The notes below the pieces were generated by a model. It saw only the letters and a program-made list of their open reading frames with translations. It searched no databases and was not told the origin of the DNA. Position numbers and translations under genes: made by a program. DNA of 64,000 nucleotides. It comes from Eupeodes corollae. Its lineage: Eukaryota; Arthropoda; Insecta; Diptera; Syrphidae. This document shows, one piece after another, positions 1-12,136 of the stretch. The stretch lies in contig NC_079147.1 of assembly GCF_945859685.1 (NCBI RefSeq), positions 60,046,946 through 60,110,945 of the forward strand, written 5' to 3'. Every line of letters begins with the position of its first letter. Within the stretch, counting starts at the first letter, position 1.

Positions 1-660
1 GTAACATATAATTGGGCGTCGTACTTGGCAACTTGAAATTACTCTTAATAAAAAAACGGAGGAACTTTTCTACAGCTTCAAACGATCTTTACCCCCATAC
101 TTGCGCGTCTTCCACATACAGCCTATCGTCTTTTACGAAGATTTTCATTCTATGGATACCATCTTAATTCTTCTTTGGCGGGCATTGTTTGTTAAATCTT
201 TGTTGATACTTATTTTTTTTCCTTTAAGTTTCTTCGCGTTGCTTAAAACATTTAAAGCTGTTGATCGGGACTTCAATTTGACAACAATTACTGCAGTAGT
301 GCGTTTTGGTGGTTTACTCTGTGCGCGGATTCAATTTCAGTGTTGTTTTCATTTCCGTCGAGTAGTTAGCGCATACGGTTTTGGCTTTTTTAACTGGGTC
401 GATGTGAAGATCAGTAGGCAAATGTACTACAACGTTGTCTTCTACGCTTTTTTACATAAGTCGGTAATTTTGTGTATCTTATTCCGATTTTCAAGGAAGA
501 CAACTTTTGCAGATAACTCGTCTTGTTTTGTTTTTAGGGCAGAAAAGTCGGCATAGAGCAATTGAAAGTCGGCTTTTAAAACAAGTCCTGAGACAAGCTT
601 TAAATTGTTTTCCGCTAGAATTTCCTTCATTTGGTCAACACGTATTCCTGACATTTCCAC
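1..660 (-). pseudogene. Decayed ORF1 (nucleic-acid-binding) fragment of a non-LTR retrotransposon
   Basis: Read on the minus strand from 660 to 1. A 72-codon open stretch (660-442) ends in a coiled-coil-like segment (KTKQDELSAKVVFLENRN). Similarity then continues in shifting frames: DNVVVHLPTDLHID, IESAHRVNHQNALL, KKISINKDLTNNARQRRI and KTRKYGGKDRLKL. This order (coiled coil, 'IE.AHR', a 'I..DL' segment, a 'TRDGK'-like end) is that of LINE ORF1 proteins with an RRM-type domain. Several frameshifts and stops show it is dead. The 3' part of the element lies beyond the left window edge. The clade is not resolved. Confidence 0.5.
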
Positions 661-987
661 TAGAACTTAAGATGGACATCTTTTTGTTCATGAGTAGAGT
701 AATATTTGGCGGACCTTCAATTTTATTGATTTTAGTGTCTTTAATGCTATGACTTACGGATAATTCAATCCACAGACGTAAATATTGTGTTCATTTAATT
801 TTTCTTTGACTTTTTTAAAAATACCGACTTTTTCTTAGTTTTTGTACAGAACTTTTCTAAGGCGAATCATTTTGACACCGATGCGAGTCCTCCTGTTATT
901 TTTGAAATATTTTCTGTCAAACAAATTTGTTTACATAGGTTTGTACTATTTAAGTTTTTCTTGATGTAATTTATAAAAATCTTAATA
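661..987. other. No gene seen
   Basis: AT-rich sequence between the LINE ORF1 relic and the Tc1 coding relic. It probably includes the 5' part of the Tc1 element, but I could not find the matching left terminal inverted repeat. Confidence 0.4.
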
Positions 988-1740
988 ATGTTGAGCAACA
1001 ATGGGCCGTTGCCTGAAGATAGAAAAGCCATTAAAAATATGACATCTAATGGGAAAACTTATTCGGAAATTAGGCAAATCCTCGGGTGTTCAAATAAAAA
1101 GATCCGCAATGCCTTAACATTTAGTATAAAATCCGAAACACGTAGGCGGAAGCAAGTACCCTCTTTATACCAAAAATCGTGTTAAATGTGACAGCAAGTG
1201 TAGAAACAGTGCACAGGCGATTAAGGAAGTTATCGCTCCTAAAAATAACATGTGACCAAACGGATGCAATTCACGCAAGCCCATGTAGAATGGCCCATAA
1301 TAAAATGGAGGAATGTTCTATGGACAGATTAGGCCAAAATTATTTTGTTTGGTGGAAAAGGATTGCGTTCATACGTGAGAAGGCCCCAACAATCTGAATT
1401 GAACCCAATACATGCTGAATTTAACCCAAAATATACGACAAAAACAATCAAACATGGCGGATCTAGTATAATGATGTGGGACTGTTTCTCTTACTACGGT
1501 GTTGGTCCTATATATACTGGATAAAAGGTATAATGGATCAGCAACTGTATGTAAAAATAATGTAGGAAGAGATGTTGTTGCGATGTTCAACAGGACAACG
1601 ACCCAAAACACACCAGCAAATTGGCCAAAGATTTGTTTCGGGATAACTGTGTGGTAGTTATGGAGCGGCCTGCACAGTCGCCAGACTTGAGTCAAATTTA
1701 AAATCTTTTGGCTGACGTAAAGACGGAAGTGTCTCGGTGC
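988..1740 (+). pseudogene. Tc1-family transposase relic
   Basis: The 5' frame (988-1185) encodes a helix-turn-helix DNA-binding domain (KAIKNMTSNGKTYSEIRQIL). Further pieces follow in other frames: 'VTASVETVHRRLRKL', the core 'ELNPIHAEFNPKYTTKTIKH' with 'GGSSIMMWDCFSYYGVGPIY', then 'QDNDPKHTSKLAKDLF' and 'RPAQSPDLS', ending near 'LADVKTEV'. These are standard Tc1 landmarks, including the second catalytic Asp (QDND). At least four frameshifts or stops are present. The C-terminal roughly 60 residues are missing because an LOA-type LINE fragment begins at about 1741. Confidence 0.8.
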
Positions 1741-3737
1741 AGGCCCATTATTGAGATAATCTTCAAAAGTTGTCTAGATCAGGTCTATATACCTAAGCGA
1801 TGGAGAGAAGTTAAGGTAGTTTTCATTTTCAAGGCGGGCAAATGCTCGCATGTCAACCCGAAAGATCTAAGACCTATTAGCCTATCATCATTCATTCTTA
1901 AAACTCTGGAACGATTGATTTATATCCATGTACGTAATAGCATTGATAAAAGACTATCGATGTCTCAGCATGCTTACTGCAAAGTGAAATCGGTGGAAAC
2001 AGCCTTGCACACTCTGACACATCCGCTATCACTTCTGCTATGACGACCCTAAACGTTGAATACTCAATCTGTGAGCTGATTAATCTAATGCTAAAAAGCA
2101 GGATCATCAACTCTAAGTTGTGGGATTTTTGCACAAAAAGGTCTGTGGTTTACGAACTACTAATATCCCTTGAGAGGGAAGACTACAGAGTGGTTGCATA
2201 TGCCGATGATGTTGCTATCGCCGTCACTGGAGAACATCCTAATACACTGAGTGACCTCCTCCAAAACGCTCTCAATATGCTCATTAGATGGGCTGATCAC
2301 TGCGGAATTAGTATTAATCCTTAACAAACAGACCTCGTCCTTTTTACACGGAAATACAAGATCCCTGTAATTGTACCTCCTTCAATTAAAGGTGCACCAC
2401 TAATTTTTACCTACGAAGCCAAATATCTTGGACTGATATTGGACAAAAAATTAAGTTGGAAATCTAATATTCAGGAAAGTATTAAAAAAGCTACAGCAGT
2501 TCTTTTCCTTTGCAAGATAGCGATAGGAAGCAAATGGGGTTCTCAACCTCGCATAACCTATTGGCTATACACATCAGTCATCCGACCAATACTTATATAC
2601 GGGGTTGCAGTATGGTGGACAGCACTGGAGAAAGTCACATACTACGACAAACTCTGCAGAGTTCAACGCACTGCATGTCTCTGCATAAACGGGGCATTGA
2701 GAACCACACCCTTAGCAGCGTTAGACAATCTCCTCCATCTGACACCCCTCGACATCTTCAGCAAACAAGTGGCAGCGGGTACAGCTATAAGACTCAACGC
2801 TTCATCTCAATGGACCAACAACAATGTGGGGCACTCCATCATTTTGAACCTCTTTGGTTCTATACCAAAGTGCATAGACTACACTATTTCAAAACCCCAA
2901 TTTCTAGAGATGATTGGAAAGACAAAAAAAACTCCTGGATGACAAAAGCATTCATTGAGGGAGTTGGTAGGTTTGTGTACTCAGAAAAGCTTAATCTAAG
3001 CATCTCATTCCGCCTTCCTAATCATTGTAGCTTCTTCCAAGCGGAAATTTTAGCGATCAAAGAGGTTCTCTCTTGGCTAAGAGAAATTGTGATATCATCT
3101 TCTGATATCAGCATCTTCTCTGATGGTCAGGCTGCTATTAAATCTCTTAACGGTGTCTCAACCAAATCTCTCGATTGTCGATCGTCTTTTATGGAGATGG
3201 CGCAGCAATTTTACATTCACCTTTGTTGGGTATCGGGATACAGAGACATCACAGGAAATTGTAAAACATATGCACTCGCTAAAAATGGAACCGTCATGCC
3301 TATTTCAACTGAAAGGGAGGAGATAGGTATACCGATAGCTGCGCTCTAAAGACTTGTTATCTCAAATCAGACTTCATATGAGCTCCCTAATAGGTGTCCT
3401 TACGGGACACTATCTTATAGGCAGACATACGAATTGGTGTAGCCTCAAATGACTTCTGCAGGAGCTGTATGGACGAAGAAAAAGAGGAAACAATCTCTCC
3501 CCTGCTCTTTCACTACGACGCAAACTTCATTTGGGAGAATACTCTTTTGAAAATCCCAGTAAACTAGCTAAAAAGGATATCAAATATCTCCTTCGCTTTA
3601 TAAAAAGCTCAAAATGGTTCGACTAGTAAGAAGTAATTCTCTAGATTCATGTGGTATCACAATGGGCCTTTTCTTTTGGCCTAAGTGTGTGGATTCTGAA
3701 TCCGCAGCCGCTTTAATCTAACCTAACCTAACATAAA
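1741..3737 (+). pseudogene. LOA-like non-LTR retrotransposon fragment (RT and RNase H), 5'-truncated
   Basis: Starts inside the reverse transcriptase fingers: 'VYIPKRWREVKVVFIFKAGK', 'DLRPISLSSFILKTLERL', 'HAYCKVKSVETALHTL'. The palm follows with 'VVAYADDVAIAVTGEH' and 'CGISINP', then 'YLGLILDKKLSWKSNI' and 'SVIRPILIYGVAVWW'. A decayed RNase H segment follows (SFFQAEILAIKEVLSWL, ISIFSDGQAAIKSL, WVSGYRDITGNC). The first catalytic Asp segment is deleted. The 3' end is rich in CTAAC repeats near 3718-3733. It is related to, but clearly diverged from, the LOA copy at 11778-15449. Frameshifts and deletions throughout. Confidence 0.8.
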
Positions 3738-3834
3738 ATGTTTGTATTGTTTTACATTCTCCATACATTTTCTTGGAGAAAAGGAATTGCGAAAATTTAT
3801 ATTTCATTTGTCCGATTAGTCCTGGGAGCCACTG
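3738..3834 (+). repeat. Probable right terminal repeat of the interrupted Tc1 element
   Basis: Ends in ...CCTGGGAGCCACTG followed by TA at 3835. Its reverse complement begins CAGTGGCTCCCAGG, the usual Tc1/mariner form of a CAGTG terminus next to a TA target dinucleotide. It lies directly 3' of the LOA fragment, so it may be the remainder of the Tc1 element whose transposase ends at 1740. The matching left end was not found. Confidence 0.5.
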
Positions 3835-6400
3835 TATATTGAAATCAGTCTGAATTAATGCAAAATTCACGATCTTTTAAAATCTTTTGAATACAAAAAA
3901 AGGTTTCCTATTGTTTGCGCTGTTCCTTTATTTTTACCTGCCTAAGTTCGGCAGTTAGGGTATTTTTCTTATTAATTTCAACTGTATCTATAATTGGCGC
4001 CTAATCTTTTCAATAAAGAGTGCCATTTATTTTATAACAAGAACATAACAAACATTTACGGATATAGGATTGTGTCAACTTTTAATATTTTGTTTCCTTT
4101 TTAAATTTTATTTTTAAGAATCGCAAATTTGCCATAAATTTTAATTTTGATGTTATGCAGAATTTGAAAGAAATTATCCATCATCAAGACTTTCACAGAA
4201 ATACGCCGTAGGGGAAAATTCGTGAGGTTCGATATTTATTTTTAAAGCTAATACCTATTTACCAATTAACATTAGGGACTTTCAATTTCCGTCTCAGTAT
4301 TGGGACCTAAACATTGAGACTCGAAAAATGGAATGTTGGCACCCTATTCCAATATAATTACATTCGAATTTCGTCATTGGAGCTACGCAATTCTCTTTTT
4401 AAAAACTTCCCTTATCATCTCAAGATTTTTCAGCTAATTACTAAAAATTGATTTAGTTTCTTGGCTGAATCAAAGTCTATACAAATAAGGATCATAATCA
4501 AATAAAAAAAAAAAAAACTCCAACAAAACCATGTGCTTTTCATATATATTTCATGTTTCCTAAATCCTTGACTCGGACCTCAGACTTAAGTACAATTCGA
4601 TTACAAGGTTGAACCTAACCAAAAAAAATAATTTTATAACCGGTAAATTCAAAAAAAGAATGTCCGTTGTACATTGGAATTGGAATGTTGTTAAAAAAAA
4701 AAAAAAAAAACATATCACACAAAAATTGAGCTTTCTTGAGGGTTGCGTGCGGTGGATAAACGGATTCATACAAATAAAAAGAAGCTCTTACCTCGACCAC
4801 CAGCAGGCTCAATATTTTCTCCTGTAGGCATAATTCTATACTTTTCTTATTTTATTTAGCACAATTAAATTGATTCGATTAAAGTTAGTGTGAAAAAGTT
4901 AGAAACTATTATCGAAGTTTTAAATTACAAACATAAACTTATAATAAAATATCAACGCACAGCACATCTGATCAAATCGAAATCGAAAGCAAATAAGCAA
5001 AGCAAACGAAACGCTCGCTTTTTAAAAAAAATGTGCAAGTAAATTGACGTTTACATTTCAAATTGACATGCTTAAGGATGACGTTTGGTTATAACGTAAA
5101 TACAGGGCTGCTGTGAGGTAAGACCACTATTACATGTTTGAGTTTGGGAAAATTGGAAAATTTTTACAATAAATCGGTACTCGCAACGCGTATTTTTCCT
5201 TGTTTCAATGAAGTGCGAAAGAGAAGGGAATAAACAAAAAATTAAATAGAAATAAATCTGTCTTGGCATGCCATATTATGCAGATGACATTTTTTTTAAT
5301 GACGTACAAATAAACTCACAAAATCCCTAACAAACTTAAATTAGATTAACCCAAATAAAGATAACGAAACATACAAATGAAGCGTTTTAAGATGAGATCT
5401 AAGTTTAGAAGCTTAAAAATGTAAATGCAAAAACATGATTCAAGAAAATCTATTGCTCTCCAGACACTAACACTATTACTTTGAAGCTCGTTACTAGCAC
5501 GTTATTAAAATTAAGTCTATTCCTTAATTTTTGTAATTCCAAAAAAAACTGACTTTTCCTCAAAATTCGCATAATGTCAATTTTGTAGTTTTTTCAAAAT
5601 CCAGCCATTTTCCACTCCATTACTTCATCATTGGGATAGTTCTGAACAAGTTAGAAAAAAAAAAATAACTTGAAGATGATATTGAAAAAACTGACTTCTC
5701 CCCAAAAATCACATAATGTCAATTTTATCGTTTTTTCAAAATCAATCCATTTTCCACTCCATTACTTCATCTTTGGGAACACTCTGAACCAAGTTAGAAA
5801 AAAAAAACATTTAAAGATGATATTGAAATTTCGAAATTCAACAAAAAACTAGCATTCGTTTTAGAAATTGTAAATCAAACTGTAAAGCGTTTGATTTTAC
5901 AATAATTTTATTAAAAGTAGTGAGGTTCGATTTTGAGAATTTTTACGGCTTGTGTAATGAGTAAATAATTTTCTCTCTGTTCCCAAAATCCAATTCAGAT
6001 CAAGAGTTTATATTTTTAATAAGGCTATTATTTAGACAAAGTTGCTTAAATCTGTTTAGACAAGTTAGTATGTTAAAAGAACGTTTTCGTTACTTAAATT
6101 GTAGACAATCTTTTTTCGTTTCTGAAAAATATGACCAAATAGAATGAAAAAGGACCATTTGACCAAGTAAAAAAATAATTACCACAATTGGGTACACCAA
6201 TTTCACAAATTTCATTTCTACAAAAGTAGAAATAAAAGATATTTGTCAAAATAATGCACAAACTTAAACTTCCAAAAAAATCTTAGTGCAATAAGGCGTG
6301 TATCACCGAATGACACTTCAAAACAAAATAGCCGATTAAAACGCATTAAATACATGATCTGTTAATACAGAGCTGTAATAAGGGCTAAAAATAGATGGGC
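3835..6400. other. AT-rich stretch without recognisable genes
   Basis: No coding similarity was seen on either strand. It contains long A/T homopolymers (around 4505 and 4692) and one diverged tandem duplication, listed separately. Confidence 0.6.
5544..5826. repeat. Two-copy tandem repeat, unit about 140 bp
   Basis: Copy 1 (about 5544-5683) and copy 2 (about 5684-5826) both run from an AAAAACTGACTT start through CATAATGTCAATTTT and CCATTTTCCACTCCATTA to AAGATGATATTG. They differ by scattered substitutions and small indels. Confidence 0.85.
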
Positions 6401-6461
6401 ATTTCTCGACATAGGCTGAGTGTGAGTAAGTCGGAAAGGTCTTATTCGATTCGATAGAGAA

Positions 6462-7332
6462 GTGGAGTGCCTTCACCGTGTGTTTGCGTACGACTCATTT
6501 GTTCAAAACAACGAGTCGGTAGTGAAATTACAGCGTGCATTCAAAATTAATTTTAACATTGGCCGTCACGGTGCGGTTCTTGATCAGAATATAATTATAA
6601 GAGGAGTCACTGCTTTTCAAATAACGAATAACAACTGCCGAAAACACGGAACGCTTGGCACGCAAACAAGTTCAGGCTTAACAAATTAAGTTGAACTTCT
6701 ATCTTTATAAGTTTACAGTTGTTTAACATTTGCAACCCACTGATTATCACCAACGTTTAATGATAAAGAGCATTTTTACCTCGACGGTTATGTAATAAGC
6801 AAAATGTCCGTTGTTATGCTGCAGAAAACCTCCATGAACGACGGTTGCACAGCCCTAAAGTGACTGTTTGATGTGCAATTTCAAAAAAAATTAATTATTG
6901 GTCTTTACTTTTTAAGAAACAAGGAGACACAGTGACCTTCAATAGTGCATTTTATATTTTTTTCTTAAATCAGAGGTCCGTAGAAGAAGGCGAGTCATTA
7001 CCCGTCAAATGTCTGGTTTCAACAAAATGAAGCACCTCCTGACACTGCGATCGCCACAATGAATGTCTTAAGCGAGATGTTTCCCGACCGCCTCATTTTA
7101 CGTTTTGGAGATATGGATTGGCCTTCCAGATCACATCACTTGACAGTGTTTGATTTATTGCTTTCGGGTTATCTGAAGTCACGTGTTTACGAGCCAAAAC
7201 CACGTACACTAAACAGACTTAAAGATAACCAAAAATAACGGAAATTACTTCAACGCGTTCATTCAACTTTGTTGGACCAACTTTCTTTGTGCTACGAACA
7301 AGATGGACGTCAAATCCTCGATGTTCTTTTAA
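6462..7332 (+). pseudogene. Mariner-like transposase relic (DD41D-type spacing)
   Basis: The N-terminal helix-turn-helix region is readable at 6462-6600 (FVQNNESVVKLQRAFKINFN, GRHGAVLDQNIIIRGVTAF). A deleted middle retains 'DKEHFYLDGYVISKMS', matching the first catalytic 'SDEAHF.L.GYV' block. 'VWFQQNEAPPDTAIAT' follows, with the second catalytic Asp changed to Asn. Then come 'FGDMDWPSRSHHLTVFDLLL' and 'GYLKSRVYEPKPRTLNRLK'. Between the QQ(D/N) position and the D of 'VFDLL' there are 41 residues, as in the copy at 39806-40942. Multiple stops and frameshifts. No terminal repeats recognised. Confidence 0.75.
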
Positions 7333-7604
7333 AAACTAAAAATAGCACTTATTTGTGTATGATAAACTATTAATAAAATAATTGTATTACTTGATAAAAC
7401 TGTTCTATATAGTCAAGTCTTTATTCTTCAGAGTATTTTTTTGTTTGTTGAAATGTTGGTGGATTAGGCGAAGATTTGCCTTTCTGACATAATGCAGATT
7501 TGGATAAAGCATTCTATATTCAGACAAAAATCAAGCATTGCTCTATATAACTAATGTATTTAGTCTTATTCCAAATATGATATAAAACTTATTTTTATTA
7601 ATAA

Positions 7605-8520
7605 CTAGCTGACCCGGTCTCGCGTTGCTGTTTAACGTAGATGTGTACAGTTGACTTAAAGCAAAAATCAATACAAAAGAATTGTATTGTATAATAAATG
7701 TTTTATTATTTGTATTTATAAGTTTGCAACAAATGAGTATATTACAAAATTTTTAGTTCATGTGACATTTTAACTTAAAAATTAGGTAGGTAGGTAGAAT
7801 AATTTAAAATCTTGTAAAAATGTTTATTACTTTTAAAACATAGACATTTTTAATTTCATTTTAATGTAGCATTAGTCGTTGCACAATGTTTTTGTTTAAT
7901 CTGTCTTTCGGCAACACAAATAGGTTCGACGGGTTTCCTACACGTGAACATGCAACATATAACTGGTGGCTTCAAAAATATTTCCTGTGATCTTTTTAAC
8001 CTTAGAAAGGTAACCTACGTCGAATTGACGTATAGATCATGTGCATCACTTATGGTCTATGAAATATTGTTATCTTTCTAGGGTTAATGACTAAAAGTGT
8101 ACCGTTGGGTAATTTAGGTGGATTTAAATCACGCGGTGAAATAATAGGTGAACCAATTCTTAATCGAAGATTATGTGGTGGCATTTCATATATGTCTACT
8201 CTTTTTATCCATTAACAACAGTATCTTATGATTTAAAAGACATCAGATTCCCCTGTTACAACTGTTGTACCTGGAAGTTCATTTTGTCAACATCAACATT
8301 TTTGTCTGTCAAAATAGCCTGAACACTGAGCCAGTTATGATTTAAGTAATTACTCTTTATATCCGGAAATATACTTTGAATCATTTTATTTTTTTCTGTC
8401 TGGCACTTTAATGCATTGCGTATTTATTTGCTGTACTATTTTACCGTTCCCAATGTATAGTAATTGTTTGAAATTTGCTAACACCAACATTTAAAAAGTA
8501 AAATTAACTGTATTTCGTCT
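7605..8520 (-). mobile_element. Helitron 3' end with helicase C-terminal relic
   Basis: On the minus strand the Helitron helicase C-terminus is readable: 'IFPDIKSNYLNHNWLSVQAI', 'LTDKNVDVDKMN', 'EMPPHNLRLRIGSPII', 'SPRDLNPPKLPNGTLLVIN', then 'VGNPSNLFVLPKDR' and 'LNKNIVQRLMLH'. It ends at a Helitron-like terminus: the minus strand reads CCGGGTCAGCTAG at about 7617-7605 followed by a host T. The Rep domain and 5' end are missing. Frameshifts make it non-functional. Helitrons make no target duplication, and none is seen. Confidence 0.75.
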
Positions 8521-8563
8521 ACTACAAAATAAATTTTACATAATTCTTTAGCCTCAAGAACAT

Positions 8564-9602
8564 GTGTTGGTTATGCTATTAAATTGTAGCTTATCATGGA
8601 AAATTAAGCTTAATGCTGAAAAAACACAGGCCATGTTTTTCACTAGAAAAAGAAAAGCCTGTGCCTTACCACTTGGTCAGCTTAAAATTAACAATTGTGA
8701 TATCCCGTGGGTTAATTCTGTGAAGTATCTAGGTGTATACTTAGACAAGACATTAACTTTCCGTGACCATATCACAAAAACCCTAAACAAGATAAGTATT
8801 ACTACTAAAATGCTTTACCCCCTTATATGTAGGAAATCACCCCTGAGTAAATCAAATAAGATAATCCTCTGTAAAGTAGTTTTTCAAGCTATAATTTTGT
8901 ATGGATGTCCAGTGTGGGGAACTTGTGCAAAATCGCACATTCAAAAGCTACAAATTTCACAAAACAAAACTTTGAAAATGATGGCAAATCTACCTTGGTT
9001 TTTTTCCACTCAACTCTTACATAAACAAACCGGTGTATATCCAGTTGCAAGAAAAATTGAATTTCTCAACCAAAAATTTAATTTAAGATGTAGCGATTTT
9101 AAAAATGTATTAATACAAAATTTAATAAACCAATAAATGTATATAATTTATTTATTTATAAATATACATGTATATATGTTTTTGTTGTATTAGTATTTTT
9201 TTTTTATTGTTTAAATTATTCATTATTTATTTATTTATTTTCTCATATGTTAATTAATTTATTTATTTATTTATATTGTCTATATATTTATTATTTATTC
9301 CCTGTTACAATTATTATTTAAAAATGCAAATATTATGCCCCATAGCCTGGCAATTCCTTTAGATCTTAAGTTTTATTTTTATTTAGTAATTTTTTCCCTT
9401 TTATATAAAACCCTGCATAAAACATATTAAATGAAGGTTTTAATCATAGTTTTCCTTCAAATGTAATTTCCAATTCAAAATATCTTTAAAATATTATAAA
9501 ATTTTTCAGTTGTAAGATATAAATTAAATATCAAATCTCTGAGCAAGGTGCGTATTATAAAAACAAAAACAATAATTTGTAAAAAGCATTTATCTATGAA
9601 AA
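8564..9602 (+). pseudogene. 5'-truncated Jockey-family LINE: RT C-terminus and 3' UTR
   Basis: A 190-codon frame (8564-9136) contains the C-terminal part of a Jockey reverse transcriptase: 'WKIKLNAEKTQAMFFTRKRK', 'VNSVKYLGVYLDKTLTF', 'MLYPLICRKSPLSKSNK', 'VFQAIILYGCPVWG', 'LQISQNKTLKMMANLPWFFS'. The catalytic palm is missing. The 3' UTR is rich in TTTA repeats, has an AATAAA near its end, and runs into a TATC microsatellite tail. The 3' UTR end matches that of the Jockey element at 59008-63105 (TTGTAAGATATAAA.TAAATATCA shared), so both belong to one family. Confidence 0.85.
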
Positions 9603-9636
9603 TAAAATATCTATCTATCTATCTATCTATCTGAAA
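9603..9636 (+). repeat. TATC microsatellite, Jockey 3' tail
   Basis: About eight units of ATCT/TATC directly follow AATAAAAT. The same tail occurs on the LINEs ending at 50362 and 59008. Confidence 0.9.
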
Positions 9637-9639
9637 CGT

Positions 9640-10477
9640 TTGGAAGTTTGACATAGTGCCATCTATTGAATACTAACTCAATCCTGTCAAAAGATGTTGC
9701 AACCTGTCAGAATCGTTTGAAGCTACTAGATAATTGTGACTGTCAAATAAACAGGCAAATAATTTGCAATACAATAGCTGTCTTTTGCGTTTTGTTATCC
9801 CAAGTCTTATTCTTTTTTGTTATACCACGTTTCATAGTGACTAAAGTTTTATGTCAAGTCACACGGGAAGCCTGTTGAATGTTACAAACAGTATCGTAAG
9901 TCCGTCTCCTGGCTCTAAGCTACCTACCCACCAATTTTCAGCCATATCGGTAAAGCTGTTCTTGAGTTATAAATAGTGTAACTAACACGACTTTCTTTTA
10001 TATTATATAGGCATATAGATTACCATTAAAAAAGAACAAAAATGCCTTTTCAATGTTTCTTCTCTTTAAATGATTCATTAGGAAAACATTTTGATGATAC
10101 ACAAAAAAATGGAGCGTGTCTATAGGTACAACTCGTTTTTCTTCACATAGTCTACATTTATGAAGGTCACATATATTTTTAATTTTTCTTTTTATAAAAA
10201 AGTAGCATCTATATTTTACATCATCTATAATTAATAATTACCAAATGCATACTTTTCAAAATAAGGCACATATAAATGCTCATTAATTACGATATCCAGT
10301 GACATTTCATTACATTATGCACCAGAGATTAGATTATGCTTACTTACTTTTATTATTTATTTTGTTTAAAAAAAATCGGCGTATTCTATTTTTATTTATG
10401 CTTAATTAATTATTTGATTTGGTAAAACTCCATCATTCTATACTAAATTCCAGTGCGTTATAAACGCACAGAATAAC
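9640..10477. other. Upstream region of SUMF1, nothing recognised
   Basis: AT-rich sequence with no coding similarity. It must hold the promoter and 5' UTR of the SUMF1-like gene, but I cannot place a core promoter with confidence. Confidence 0.5.
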
Positions 10478-11603
10478 ATGATTTTCCAACTGATTCTAAT
10501 CTCAAACCTTGTTGGGTTCTCCTATCTCGATTGCGGTTGTAATAGCCTCAATCGACAAGCACCCCAAATCAAGTCCGATAATCTCAATGAAGGACACTGC
10601 AGTAGTTCCCAAAATGCAGAGGATGGGTTTTGCGAAAAATCCAATGAATCCACAAAATTCCATGATATGTCTCTGATTCCTGGTGGAGAATATCAAATAG
10701 GAACCAATTCACCACATTTTCCAGCTGACAATGAATCTCCAGAGTATGATGTCCAAATTACCGATTTTTACATGGACAAGTATGAAGTTTCCAATCGTAA
10801 ATTCATGGAATTTGTAAAGGCTACAAAATATGTAACCGAAACTGAGAAATTCGGTGATAGTTTTGTTTTCAAAACATTCCTGACTGAAGAATTGAGGAAG
10901 GAATACAACGATTTTCGGGTTGCTAGTGCCCCTTGGTGGTATAAAGTGAAAGGTGTTGATTGGAAACATCCTTATGGGCCAGAAACTGATACTAAAGGTT
11001 TTTTTTGTCAAGGAGATAAATGTTGAATGTTATTTTTAAGTTTATTCCTTTGTAGATATTTTAGATCATCCGGTTGTTCATGTGACTTGGAATGATGCGG
11101 TGGCCTATTGCACTTGGGAAGGAAAACGTCTGCCAACTGAACCTGAATGGGAAGCAGCCTGTAGAGGTGGAAAGAAGCGCAAACTTTTCCCCTGGGGTAG
11201 CAAATTAATGCCAAAAGGAGAACATTGGTAAGAAGAACCTTCATCTTTAAAAGTGACACTCAAAAACTTAAACTCGAAATCTTTATATTTTAGGGTAAAT
11301 ATATGGCAAGGTGAATTCCCAGACAATAACACTAGGGAAGATGGATATGCGGGCACATGTCCAGTTACTAGCTTTAGGCAGAATATTTTCGATATGCACA
11401 ACATAGTTGGAAATGTATGGGAATGGACGTCAGATTTATGGGATGAGAATGACAGAAGCCAACCACCAAATCGGGTAAAGAAAGGTGGATCGTATCTTTG
11501 CCATGAATCCTACTGTTATCGGTATCGATGTGCAGCCCGGTCTCAAAATACTGAAGACAGCTCAGCAGGGAATTTAGGCTTTAGGTGCGCCAAGAATCTT
11601 TAA
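10478..11603 (+). CDS. SUMF1: Formylglycine-generating enzyme (sulfatase-modifying factor 1)
   Basis: Three exons: 10478-10997, 11056-11227 and 11294-11603, joined at GT..AG sites in consistent phase, giving 333 residues (human SUMF1 is 374). The enzyme works in the endoplasmic reticulum and oxidises the active-site Cys of sulfatases to formylglycine. The N-terminus is hydrophobic (MIFQLILISNLVGF), fitting a signal peptide, and is followed by DCGC, like the N-terminal Cys pair of FGE. The domain begins at 'MSLIPGGEYQIGTNS' and contains 'HPVVHVTWNDAVAYCTWEGK', 'LPTEPEWEAACRGG', 'NIVGNVWEWTSD' and 'GGSYLCHESYCYRYRC'. The last motif holds both redox/catalytic cysteines. 'CAARSQNTEDSS' and 'NLGFRC' close the fold. 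No disabling change is seen. An LOA element begins 174 bp after the stop. The exact 5' exon end is an inference. Confidence 0.95.
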
Positions 11604-11649
11604 ATTAATTTTTTTATAAATAATTATGTATATTAATGTAATAAATCTC

Positions 11650-11655
11650 AATAAA
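11650..11655 (+). terminator. Likely polyadenylation signal of SUMF1
   Basis: AATAAA lies 46 bp after the stop codon, with a second AATAAA about ten bases later, upstream of the LOA insertion. Confidence 0.5.
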
Positions 11656-12136
11656 CATTTAATAAAAAAATCAATTTCAATCAATTGATATATCATTTTT
11701 AAAAGTACCATCCCCGGGTTTAGTTCATAATTGGAAATTCTGACCAATTTCTTTTTCCTATTGTGTTTGGGCCAGTATACTAGCCCGGCAAAATCCTCAT
11801 TCAAACCCTCCAAGTGGGTGCCAGGCGGGCAATGATCACCACAGTAGTCCTGTGCGTTTTTGGCAGGATGGTGATTAGCTAAGGTTGAGTTGGATCGCTC
11901 CTCAATAGTGCAACGTTCGGAAACCCAATTTAATCATAGTTTAGAGGTTCCTAATTTCAGTGGTGGTGTGAGCGTACTAGTACGAAAGCCGTGCCGAAGA
12001 ATGAAAGGCTGGGGGATAAACCAGCCGTTAACGAGCTCTTTCGGATGCTGTGGCAAGGTCTTTCATATTTCTGCCTTACCCCGGCAAGCGGCTCTGCCGG
12101 GGCTGACCGTCTTTCCGCTTTACTCGTGGGAACAAA

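Noticed and set aside
101..556. Open frame of 151 codons on the plus strand
   Set aside because: It is antisense to the LINE ORF1 relic, which shows family motifs on the minus strand. The plus-strand protein is Phe/Leu-rich with no motif.
9666..9878. 70-codon frame with a hydrophobic stretch
   Set aside because: Isolated, no motif, between a LINE tail and the SUMF1 upstream region.
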